Shown here piece after piece: positions 17,301-25,078 of a stretch of DNA of 64,000 bases. Position numbers and translations under genes: made by a program. Where the stretch lies: contig CAWJEJ010000005.1 in the NCBI GenBank assembly GCA_963841855.1, forward strand, positions 496,001 through 560,000, written 5' to 3'. The notes under the pieces are model-generated. The model saw only the letters and a program-made list of their open reading frames with translations, ran no database searches and was not told the origin of the DNA. How positions within the stretch are numbered: the first letter of the stretch is position 1; every line of letters starts with the position of its first letter. Source of the DNA: CAXBBB01 sp963841855 (GTDB lineage: Bacteria > Bacteroidota > Rhodothermia > Rhodothermales > BA12).

Positions 17301-18398
17301 GTGGCTAACCTCCCTCCTCCGACCGACTTCCAACCGGCGACCAGCGCGGGCGAGAAGAATCTCGCCCCTACGAGTGTGGTGGCGGGTGGCGCGTTTCGCG
17401 TCGGCATCCTGCACGGCGCGGGGTATGGCGGCGGCGAGTTGGTGCGGCTGCTGCTGGGGCATCCGGCCGTCGAGATCGCCGGGGTGACGAGCCGGACGTT
17501 TGCCGGACAGCCCGTCTGGGCGTCGCACGCGGCGCTGCGCGGGCAGACGGAGTTGGCGTTCAGCGAATCGCTTGATCTAACCCAAGTCGACGCGGTCGTG
17601 ATCGCGGCAGAGCACGGGCAGGCAGCCGCGACCGTTGCGTGGCTGGACAAAGCCGGATTCGGAGGCGCCATCGTCGATCTGAGCGCGGACTTCCGGTTTT
17701 CAGACCCAGCCGTTTACGAGCAGCGCTTCGGCACGCCGCACCCGCTCCCCGACCGGTTGAGCGATTTCTTCTATTGCATTCCCGAGATCAACGGCGATCC
17801 GCCTCCAGGCTGCCGCGCCATCGCCAACCCGGGCTGCTTTGCAACGGCAATCACGGCAGCAATGTGGCCTCTGGCGCAGCACGTGGACCGCGTAGACGCG
17901 CACGTGACGGCGCTGACCGGCGCCAGCGGATCGGGAGCGCGACCGTCGACGGGTACGCACTTTCCGACGCGCGACGGCAACGTACGAGGCTATAAAGTTC
18001 TCGCTCATCAGCACGTCCCCGAAGTCGAGGCGACGCTGGGCGATCATGCGCGCGTCCACTTCGTCCCCGCCAGCGGTCCGTGGACGCGCGGCATATGGGG
18101 CACTGCCCATGTCGCACTGTCCGACGAATTTGATCAGGCGACGGTGCGCGGTTGGTTCGACGCCGCGTATCCGTCCGGCGGATTGATTCGCGTGTGGGAC
18201 GGACTGCCCGAGCTGCGGTACAGCGTCGGCACGCCGTTTTGCGATGTCGGTGTCGTCGTCAAAGACCAAGTCGCCGTCGTCGGTTTTGCGCTCGACAACT
18301 TGCTCAAAGGCGCCGCCAGCCAGGCCGTCCAGAACCTCAACACGCTGCTCGGCTTGCCCCACACGACCGGCCTCCTCCCTGCCCCCTCGCTGCCATGA
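17301..18398 (+). CDS. argC: N-acetyl-gamma-glutamyl-phosphate reductase
   Basis: Reduces N-acylglutamyl phosphate to the semialdehyde with NADPH. The recognisable enzyme starts at FRVGILHGAGYGGGELVRLL (NADP-binding fold). The catalytic Cys lies in NPGCFATAI, and HxFxPxxGPWTRGI and GTPFCDVGVVV-like C-terminal blocks follow. There is no ATG. I use GTG 17301, which follows a C/T-rich leader typical here. GTG 17376 or 17379 would remove about 25 residues that are partly encoded by a dispersed repeat (17347-17373). The stop overlaps the argD start (ATGA), indicating translational coupling. The protein is 365 residues with the chosen start. Confidence 0.88.
   Translation: MANLPPPTDFQPATSAGEKNLAPTSVVAGGAFRVGILHGAGYGGGELVRLLLGHPAVEIAGVTSRTFAGQPVWASHAALRGQTELAFSESLDLTQVDAVVIAAEHGQAAATVAWLDKAGFGGAIVDLSADFRFSDPAVYEQRFGTPHPLPDRLSDFFYCIPEINGDPPPGCRAIANPGCFATAITAAMWPLAQHVDRVDAHVTALTGASGSGARPSTGTHFPTRDGNVRGYKVLAHQHVPEVEATLGDHARVHFVPASGPWTRGIWGTAHVALSDEFDQATVRGWFDAAYPSGGLIRVWDGLPELRYSVGTPFCDVGVVVKDQVAVVGFALDNLLKGAASQAVQNLNTLLGLPHTTGLLPAPSLP
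17347..17373. repeat. TCTCGCCCCTACG-type repeat at the argC 5' end
   Basis: GCGGGCGAGAAGAAT followed by CTCGCCCCTACGA is a short imperfect palindrome. Related sequences occur at 22733-22870 and 42162-42262. This copy lies at, or inside, the start of argC. Confidence 0.4.
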
Positions 18399-19585
18399 CC
18401 GACACCGCTTCGCCCACAGCCGATCTGCTCGCTCTCGAAGACGAGTGGACGATCCCGACGTACAGCAAGCTGCCGATGGCGTTCGCGCGCGGCGAAGGCA
18501 TCCGCATCTGGGATACCGATGGCAACGAGTACCTCGACTTCTACGGCGGCCACTGCGTCACCATCCTCGGCCACTGCCACCCCGCGATTACCCAGGCGAT
18601 TACGGCTCAGGCCAGCGAGTTGCTGTTCTACTCGAACGTCGCCTACTCACCCGTCCGCGCGCGCGCTGCCGAGCGATTGGGACGGATGGCACCTGACGGC
18701 CTGCGCCACTCGTTCTTTTGCAACAGCGGCACCGAGGCCAACGAGACCGCTCTCAAACTCGCCCGCTCGCATACCGGTCGCCCGCGCATCGTCGCGATGG
18801 AATCCGGTTTTCACGGGCGGACGATGGGTAGCCTGGCTGCTACGCACGCCGAGAAGTACCGCGCGCCCTATCTCAGCGCGCTGGACAAGACGACGTTCAT
18901 CCCGTTCGGCGATTTGGACGCAGCCCGCGCCACCCTCGACGACACCGTCGCCGCGATCATCGTAGAGCCGATCCAGAGCATGGCGGGCATGTTCACCGCC
19001 GACGACGCCTACTTCCACGGCCTACGCCAAGCCTGCGACGCGGTCGGCGCGCTCTTGATTTTCGACGAAGTGCAGACCGGCGTCGGCAGGCTCGGGCGCT
19101 TCTCGATCAGCCAGAACATCGGCGTCAAACCGGACCTGATCTCGCTCGCCAAATCACTCGGGGGCGGCGTGCCGATCGGCGCCGTTCTGGTCTCGGACGA
19201 CATCGCGGCCGGCGTCAAGTCGGGCGATCAGGGGACGACGTTCGGCGGCGGGATGCTGGCGATGGCGGCGATGACGGCCGTCCTCGACACGATCGAACGA
19301 GACGGACTGATGGAGCGCTCGTGCGCGATTCAGGCTGGGATTACGCGTGCCGTCGAGGGTATCGCGCGCGAGGTGCGGGGCGGCGGTGCATTGCTCGGTG
19401 TCGACCTGGGGCGCCCGGCGGCTCCGGTCGTGGCGGCGCTGCGGGCACGCGGCATCCTGACGGGCGGCTCGGGCGACCCCAACACGCTGCGCGTCATGCC
19501 TCCGCTCACGACGCCCGACTGGGCCCTCGACGCGTTTGCCGAGCGCTTTGGGCTGGCGGTTGCGGACGCGTATCCCGACGCCTGA
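18395..19585 (+). CDS. argD: N-acyl-ornithine aminotransferase
   Basis: A 396-residue PLP enzyme of class III aminotransferases, converting N-acylglutamate semialdehyde to N-acylornithine. Visible motifs are GHCHPAI near residue 60, FCNSGTEANE, the HGRTMGSLAAT block, FDEVQTGVGRLG and the PLP lysine in LAKSLGGGVPIGA. The ATG at 18395 overlaps the argC stop by four bases, and the conserved start (EDEWTIPTYSKLP) follows soon after. A much longer upstream frame exists but runs through argC. Whether the substrate is acetyl- or succinyl-ornithine cannot be told from sequence alone. Confidence 0.92.
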   Translation: MTDTASPTADLLALEDEWTIPTYSKLPMAFARGEGIRIWDTDGNEYLDFYGGHCVTILGHCHPAITQAITAQASELLFYSNVAYSPVRARAAERLGRMAPDGLRHSFFCNSGTEANETALKLARSHTGRPRIVAMESGFHGRTMGSLAATHAEKYRAPYLSALDKTTFIPFGDLDAARATLDDTVAAIIVEPIQSMAGMFTADDAYFHGLRQACDAVGALLIFDEVQTGVGRLGRFSISQNIGVKPDLISLAKSLGGGVPIGAVLVSDDIAAGVKSGDQGTTFGGGMLAMAAMTAVLDTIERDGLMERSCAIQAGITRAVEGIAREVRGGGALLGVDLGRPAAPVVAALRARGILTGGSGDPNTLRVMPPLTTPDWALDAFAERFGLAVADAYPDA

Positions 19586-19646
19586 TCTGTACGGGCGGCT
19601 CGGCGAGCCGCTCCCTAAGACGACGATCACGACACTACTTCTTGCT

Positions 19647-20657
19647 ATGACTGACGCTCTCCGCCACGTTCTCGACTGGTCCGATGATGATGCGTGGGGC
19701 GTGTGCCTAAGTCGGGCGCTGCATCATGCGGCTCATCCCGGCTGGTCGGATGGGGCGCGGGGCAAGAGCCTGGGGATGCTGTTTTTCAACTCGTCGCTGC
19801 GCACGCGTACGTCGATGGAACTGGCGGCGGCGCAACTCGGAGCGCACGCGACGACGCTCGACATCGGCAGCGGCGGTGTGTGGGGGTTTGCGTGGGACGA
19901 CGAGCCGATGAACGGCGACCGCGCCGAACACATTCAGGAGGCGGTCGGCGTGCTGTCGCGCTACTACGATGCGCTGGGCGTGCGGCTATTCGCATCCAAG
20001 ACGGATCTCGACGAGGACCGCAGCGACCGGCTCGTCCGCACGTTTGCGTGCCACGCTAGCGTCCCCGTCGTCAACCTCGAATCCGCCTTGCTGCATCCGT
20101 GCCAGGCGCTGGCCGACGCAGCGACGCTTCGACAGCGGCACGCCGACGCTCGGGGCAAGCGCTTCGTCCTGACGTGGGCGCCGCACCCGCGCGCGCTGCC
20201 TCAGGCCGTTCCCCACTCGGCGTTGCTGACGGCGGCGCGGCTGGGCTACGATGTAACGCTCGCCCAGCCGCCCGGCTTCGACTTGGCGCCCGACATCGTC
20301 GCCGATGCGCGCGCTCTCGCCGATGCCAATGGCGCGTCATTCGAGACGATCTACGAGTCAGCCGACGCGCTAGCAGACGCCGACGTCGTCTACGCCAAGG
20401 CGTGGTCAGCGCCGCTCGTCTACACCCACCCTGACGCCGAGGCCACCCTCCGATCTCAGCACACCGATTGGCGCGTGACGCGTGCGCGCATGGAGGCGAC
20501 CAACGATGCCGCGTTCATGCACTGCCTTCCCGTCCGGAGGGGCGTCGTAGTGGACGCAGACGTGCTCACCGGTCCCTATTCCATCCACTTGAATCAGGCC
20601 GAGAACCGGCTGCACGCGCAGAAGGCGATCCTCGAGTGGATGTGGCGCTTGCTGTAA
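19647..20657 (+). CDS. argF': N-acyl-ornithine carbamoyltransferase (ArgF' type)
   Basis: A 336-residue transcarbamylase that carbamoylates N-acetyl- or N-succinylornithine, the Bacteroidota/Xanthomonas variant of the pathway. The carbamoyl-phosphate loop is FFNSSLRTRTS, where classical ArgF has STRTR. The second motif is LLHPCQALAD and the third MHCLPVRRG. The segment GGVWGFAWDDEPMNGDRAEHI is typical of the N-acyl subfamily. The ATG at 19647 starts the conserved region. The longer frame upstream overlaps argD. Its presence means that deacylation (ArgE) must follow carbamoylation, which fits the downstream gene order. Acetyl versus succinyl specificity is undecided. Confidence 0.9.
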   Translation: MTDALRHVLDWSDDDAWGVCLSRALHHAAHPGWSDGARGKSLGMLFFNSSLRTRTSMELAAAQLGAHATTLDIGSGGVWGFAWDDEPMNGDRAEHIQEAVGVLSRYYDALGVRLFASKTDLDEDRSDRLVRTFACHASVPVVNLESALLHPCQALADAATLRQRHADARGKRFVLTWAPHPRALPQAVPHSALLTAARLGYDVTLAQPPGFDLAPDIVADARALADANGASFETIYESADALADADVVYAKAWSAPLVYTHPDAEATLRSQHTDWRVTRARMEATNDAAFMHCLPVRRGVVVDADVLTGPYSIHLNQAENRLHAQKAILEWMWRLL

Positions 20658-20736
20658 TACCTCCAGTCGGCGCGAGAACATCGCCTTTTCGCCCGGCACG
20701 CCCACCGTTTCTTCGAGTTGTACCTCTCCCCTCCGC

Positions 20737-21528
20737 ATGCCTACCGATCGTCCGTTTTCCGTCGTCAAAATCGGCGGCGCCCTCGCACAGAAGCCCGACG
20801 CACTCGCCGATCTGTGGCGCGGCGTTGGCCAATTGCTCCGGTCGCACGCCGTCGTCGTCGTGCATGGCGCCGGGCCGCAGATGACGGCGCACGCCCGGAT
20901 TTTGGGACACGAGCCGACCATCGTCGCCGGGCGTCGGGTGACGGGCGACATCGACTTGCGGATTGCGACGCACATACTCGCAGGAGAGGTCAACGCGGCC
21001 GTCACGTCGGCGGGCGTGGGCGCACGCGTAGCGACGGTCGGTATGGCGGCGCTGAGCGGGTCGACGGTCGTGGCGACGCGCAGGCCGCCGGTGGATGTGG
21101 ACGGGGAAACGGTCGACTTCGGGCACGTCGGCGATCTGGCCTCGGTCGACACCACACTCGTCAAGCTGCTCGCCGGAAAGTTCGTGCCCGTCGTGTCGAG
21201 CTTGTGCGCCGATGTGAGCGGCAACCTGCTCAACGTCAACGCCGACACGGTCGCCGGAGAGTTGGCCCGCGCGCTGAACGCCGATCGTCTACTGCTCGTC
21301 ACCGAAGCGGGCGGCATCCGAGCCAAAGCCGACGATCCTGCTTCCCGCGTTCCGATCCTCAACGGGGCCGCATTTCGCGCGGGCGTCGCCGCAGGCTGGA
21401 TCACCGATGGCATGCGCGTCAAAGGCGATGTCGGGTTCGCAGCGCTCCAATCGGGCGTGGCGAGCGTCACGATCTGCGCGCCCGCCGACATCGGCCGCTT
21501 CGACGCCGGAACGCGCCTCGCCGCCTGA
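20737..21528 (+). CDS. argB: N-acetylglutamate kinase
   Basis: A 263-residue amino-acid kinase that phosphorylates N-acylglutamate. KIGGA at residues 11-15 is the phosphate-binding Lys loop, VVVVHGAGPQ the glycine-rich second loop, and LLNVNADTVAGELA and LLVTEAGGIR the ATP-site motifs. It lacks the N-terminal helix of arginine-sensitive ArgB enzymes, so feedback inhibition by arginine is unlikely and control would rest on the attenuator. The start is the ATG directly after a C/T-rich leader, 79 bp behind argF'. The argE start follows 4 bp after its stop. Confidence 0.92.
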   Translation: MPTDRPFSVVKIGGALAQKPDALADLWRGVGQLLRSHAVVVVHGAGPQMTAHARILGHEPTIVAGRRVTGDIDLRIATHILAGEVNAAVTSAGVGARVATVGMAALSGSTVVATRRPPVDVDGETVDFGHVGDLASVDTTLVKLLAGKFVPVVSSLCADVSGNLLNVNADTVAGELARALNADRLLLVTEAGGIRAKADDPASRVPILNGAAFRAGVAAGWITDGMRVKGDVGFAALQSGVASVTICAPADIGRFDAGTRLAA

Positions 21529-21532
21529 CGCG

Positions 21533-22732
21533 ATGCCCGCCCTCGCCGACCTCAAGCAGACCCAACCGCGCACGCCCGACGCGCCGCCCTACGTCTCCGC
21601 GTCCGATCTGACGATCGCGCCGACGCAGCCCGCCGCGCTTGATGCGTGGCCGAGTGGACCGATGACGGCGTCCGACTTGGTACGGCGGATGGCTGCGATT
21701 CCGACGCTGTCGCGCGAAGAGGGCCCGCTGGCCGATCTGCTGTTCGACTGGCTTTCGAAGCGCGGCGTCAACGTCGGCAGACTCGACGACAACGTCATCG
21801 CCTGGATCGGTAGCGGCGACGACCTGCTGCTCATGGCATCGCACCTCGACGTAGTGCCGCCGTCGTCTGATCATCCGCACGGCGCATGGGACGGACACGA
21901 AGCGGGCGGAGAACTGTGGGGACGCGGCACGACCGACGCCAAAGGCTGCGGGGCGGCGATGCTGAGGGCGATGCTCGACCTGCACGATGCGGGCTACGAT
22001 CCAGAGCGAGGCACGCTGGCTGTCGCCCTGACGGCGTGCGAGGAGACAGGCAAGGGCTACAACGGATTGGAAACGCTGCGCGCCCACCTGCCACCGGTCA
22101 GCGCCGCCCTCGTCGGCGAGCCGACCGAGATGCAGCCGTGTCTGGCGCAGAAGGGTCTGCTGATCCTGCACCTCCAGGCGCACGGCACGACCGCCCACGC
22201 TGCCCGATCGCACCTGGGAGACAACGCCATCCTGCGCGCCGCTCGCGACCTGCGCGTGCTTTCGGATCTGCGCTTCGCCGACGATCCACTATTGGGCCCA
22301 ACGACGATAACGCCGACCGTGATTGCGGGAGGCGGCGCGAGCAACGTCGTCCCGGACGCATGCACGGTCACGCTCGACATCCGCACGACGCCTTCAAGTA
22401 CGCACGACGCGCTGATCGCCGCGATCGATCAGGCAACCGAATCGGGCGTCCACGTCCACTCTAAGCGGCTCGTCCCCGTATCGACTGGCCCCGACAGCCG
22501 CATCGCCCAGGCCTGTGCATCGGCCCTGCCCGGCGCGGCTCCGTTTGGATCGCCGACGATGAGCGATTGGCTTTTTCTGCGCGACGTACCTGCCGTAAAA
22601 ATCGGCCCCAGTCGCAGCGAACTCAGCCACACCCCCCAAGAGCGCATCCGCCTCTCTGACGTAGACGATGCGGCCCGCGACTATGCCGCCATCGCCCGTG
22701 CGTATTTCACCCTCCGATCCACCCCCTCTTAA
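21533..22732 (+). CDS. argE: M20 family N-acyl-citrulline/ornithine deacylase
   Basis: A 399-residue di-zinc amidohydrolase. Metal and catalytic motifs are ASHLDVVPP (His, Asp), GRGTTDAKG (Asp), ACEETG (Glu-Glu) and a C-terminal ELSHTPQE with the last His. The central dimerisation domain includes GTTAHAARS. In an ArgF' pathway it would release citrulline from N-acylcitrulline. The start is ATG 21533, 4 bp after argB. The first 55 residues are a Pro/Ala-rich extension before the conserved region (VRRMAAIPTLSREE), and GTG/ATG choices inside the extension are possible. About 166 bp with repeat debris separates it from argH. Confidence 0.88.
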   Translation: MPALADLKQTQPRTPDAPPYVSASDLTIAPTQPAALDAWPSGPMTASDLVRRMAAIPTLSREEGPLADLLFDWLSKRGVNVGRLDDNVIAWIGSGDDLLLMASHLDVVPPSSDHPHGAWDGHEAGGELWGRGTTDAKGCGAAMLRAMLDLHDAGYDPERGTLAVALTACEETGKGYNGLETLRAHLPPVSAALVGEPTEMQPCLAQKGLLILHLQAHGTTAHAARSHLGDNAILRAARDLRVLSDLRFADDPLLGPTTITPTVIAGGGASNVVPDACTVTLDIRTTPSSTHDALIAAIDQATESGVHVHSKRLVPVSTGPDSRIAQACASALPGAAPFGSPTMSDWLFLRDVPAVKIGPSRSELSHTPQERIRLSDVDDAARDYAAIARAYFTLRSTPS

Positions 22733-22870
22733 GGGCGAGATTCATCTCATCCACCCGCAGCCTAGCGCCACTTTTCCATCGCACGCACAAACATCGGGCT
22801 GCACTGGCTGTCGGCGCGCAGGCCGAGCGTAGCACCCTTCCTCGCGGGCGAGATGACTCTCGCACCTACC
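22733..22870. repeat. TCTCGCCCCTACG-type repeat pair between argE and argH
   Basis: AAGGGCGAGATTCATCTCATC at the left end and GCGGGCGAGATGACTCTCGC followed by ACCTACC at the right end are two diverged copies of the short repeat also seen at 17347. Nothing coding is visible in between. Confidence 0.35.
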
Positions 22871-22898
22871 ATCACACAACCACATCCCGCACGACGAC

Positions 22899-24212
22899 AT
22901 GGCCGACCACATCTGGAGCAAAGGACAGGCAGTCGACGACTGGGTGATTCGGTTCACCGTTGGCGACGATTATCTGTGGGATAGGGCGCTGCTGCCATTC
23001 GACGCGGTCGGCACGCGAGCGCACGCCCATGGATTGGCCGAGATCGGCGTGTTTTCGGGCGACGAGTGGACGCAGGTGCAGGCCGCGCTGGACCGGCTGG
23101 ATGCTGCCATCGCCGCCGATGAGCTGACGATTACGCCCGACGACGAGGACTGCCACACCGTCATTGAGCGCTTCCTGGTCGATGACCTGGGCGATACGGG
23201 CAAGCGCATCCACACTGGGCGCAGCCGCAACGACCAGGTGCTGACGGCGCTGAGGCTGTGGCTCAAAAGCCGGATGGTAGCGCTGGGCAACCAGACGGCC
23301 ACGCTGACGCGCGCACTGGCCGAGTTCGCGACGCGCAACGCCGACCTCGTCATGCCCGGCTACACACACGGACAGCGCGCCATGCCGACGAGTGCAGGCC
23401 TGTGGGCGATGGGCTACGCCGAACTGTGCGCGTCCGACCTCGACGCCATGCGCGACGCGCATAGGCAGATCGACACGTCGCCGCTGGGGAGCGCGGCGGG
23501 CTATGGCGTTCCGCGCCTGGACTTGCCGATTCAGGATAACTCGGGGCGGATGGGGTTTGGGTCGGTCCAGCTGCACGCGCCGACGGTCCAGCTCTCGCGG
23601 GGCAAGCTGGAGCTGCACGCCGCCCACGCCTGCCTCCAGGTCTGCGCCACCGTGAACCGGCTCGCGAGCGACCTCGTCCTGTTCGCCACCAGCGAGTTTG
23701 GATTCGTCCGCCTGCCGACGAGGTTCACGACCGGCTCCTCGATCATGCCGCAAAAGCGCAACCCGGACGTGCTCGAACTGATGCGCGCGTACTACCACCG
23801 CGTCTTGGCCGAAGCGCACGTGCTGATGACGCTGCCCGCGGGCCTGCCCGGCGGCTACCATCGCGACCTGCAACTGACCAAGGAAGCGCTGATGCGGGCC
23901 GTCGCCGTAACCGAGGACGTGCTATCCGCCGCCAACGCATTAGTCCCCGACCTCACGTTCGATTCGGACGCCTGCGCCGCCGCCCTGTCGCCCGAACTGT
24001 TCGCCACCGACCGCGCGCTCGAACTCGTGCAGCAAGGCGTCCCCTTCCGCGACGCCTACCGACGCGCCGCCAGAGAAGCCGCCGCGCTGCCTGTCCCCGA
24101 CGCTGGCACGATCCGCGCAGGTTACACCGCCCCAGGCACACTAGGAAATCTGCGTCCCGACTACGTCACAGAACGCGTCGCAACTCACGAATCGGGCTGG
24201 CTGCATGCGTAA
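22899..24212 (+). CDS. argH: Argininosuccinate lyase
   Basis: A 437-residue member of the fumarase/aspartase superfamily that splits argininosuccinate into arginine and fumarate, the last step of the pathway. Signature blocks are HTGRSRNDQV near residue 110, TPGYTHGQRA-type VMPGYTHGQRAMPTSAG, and the flexible catalytic loop TTGSSIMPQKRNPD. The length is slightly short of the usual 450-470. It closes the arg cluster. Its stop codon is the TAA that also begins the candidate -7 box (24210) of the next gene. Confidence 0.93.
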   Translation: MADHIWSKGQAVDDWVIRFTVGDDYLWDRALLPFDAVGTRAHAHGLAEIGVFSGDEWTQVQAALDRLDAAIAADELTITPDDEDCHTVIERFLVDDLGDTGKRIHTGRSRNDQVLTALRLWLKSRMVALGNQTATLTRALAEFATRNADLVMPGYTHGQRAMPTSAGLWAMGYAELCASDLDAMRDAHRQIDTSPLGSAAGYGVPRLDLPIQDNSGRMGFGSVQLHAPTVQLSRGKLELHAAHACLQVCATVNRLASDLVLFATSEFGFVRLPTRFTTGSSIMPQKRNPDVLELMRAYYHRVLAEAHVLMTLPAGLPGGYHRDLQLTKEALMRAVAVTEDVLSAANALVPDLTFDSDACAAALSPELFATDRALELVQQGVPFRDAYRRAAREAAALPVPDAGTIRAGYTAPGTLGNLRPDYVTERVATHESGWLHA

Positions 24213-24217
24213 GTTTG
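24210..24217 (+). promoter_or_regulatory. Bacteroidota-type -7 promoter box (TAAGTTTG) at the argH stop
   Basis: TAAGTTTG is a perfect TAnnTTTG box and begins with the stop codon of argH. The lipoprotein ATG follows at 24241. This argues that the lipoprotein has its own promoter and is not simply the tail of the arg transcript. Confidence 0.4.
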
Positions 24218-24240
24218 GACACAACTTGCTTCCGAGTTCA

Positions 24241-25017
24241 ATGCGTTTCCTGATTCTCGCCGCTCTCATCTGCTCTTCGGGATGCTCGGCACCAGCTATC
24301 CGCTACTCGCCCGCGCCCAAACCCGTGCCGGTACTGAAAGGACCGGGCGACCTATCAGCAGCTGGGTTGGTGACACCGCGCGTCGGGTACAGCAATGCAC
24401 TCAACGAGGTCAGCATCGCGCTCGAAGGGCAGGCGCACGCAGCTATTGCTCTTCCTCACCACATCGCGCTGATGGCGACGGCGAATGGGTCGATTCTGCC
24501 AGAGCAGCGCCCAGACTACTCGCACCGCAGAGTCGGGTTTGGTGTAGGCGCGTACGATCTAATCGACGGGCCGTGGGCCGCTGACGTGTTCGCTGGATTC
24601 GAGGTCGGCGAACACGCGGGAAACGCGCGACTCGCCAACGGCGTCGAATCTTGCGGCCTGTACTGTATAATCGGACGTCCGCGCTCGACGGTAACCTATA
24701 CGGCATCGTCCTACACCCGCTTTGCCCTGCTGAACGTGAGCTACGATTACGAGGACGGCTTTCGCCAGACTCTGTCTCTCCGCCTTGGCGATGAACGATT
24801 TCGGAACGTGACCACCGACACCCCTCGCCTGAACGATGACGATGTGCGGACGGTGATGCTGGAGCCACAGCTGAGCGCGTTCGTCCCGGTATCGAGTGCG
24901 TTTGGATTTACGGTTTCGGCGGGGGCCAGCTTTGCACTGATAGGCGAGCAGCCCATCGGCTACAAACGGCGGACGTACTACGGCGCGTTCGGCTATCAGT
25001 GGCGCTTGGGCCGCTAG
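24241..25017 (+). CDS. Hypothetical lipoprotein / outer-membrane-type beta protein
   Basis: A 258-residue exported protein. MRFLILAALICSSGC is a short signal with a lipobox-like SSGC. The mature part has alternating hydrophobic and polar strands (FAGFEVGEHAG, SSYTRFALLNVSYDYEDGF, SAFGFTVSAGASFALIG) ending in an aromatic residue region (FGYQWRLGR), as in small outer-membrane barrels. The frame is open 36 bp upstream to an ATG inside argH, but only the 24241 start gives a signal peptide. No family recognised. Confidence 0.68.
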   Translation: MRFLILAALICSSGCSAPAIRYSPAPKPVPVLKGPGDLSAAGLVTPRVGYSNALNEVSIALEGQAHAAIALPHHIALMATANGSILPEQRPDYSHRRVGFGVGAYDLIDGPWAADVFAGFEVGEHAGNARLANGVESCGLYCIIGRPRSTVTYTASSYTRFALLNVSYDYEDGFRQTLSLRLGDERFRNVTTDTPRLNDDDVRTVMLEPQLSAFVPVSSAFGFTVSAGASFALIGEQPIGYKRRTYYGAFGYQWRLGR

Positions 25018-25078
25018 GCTGGCGACACCCACACGCGAGATAAGCGTACGAGCCGATTCTCACCTATCTCGACTCTTG

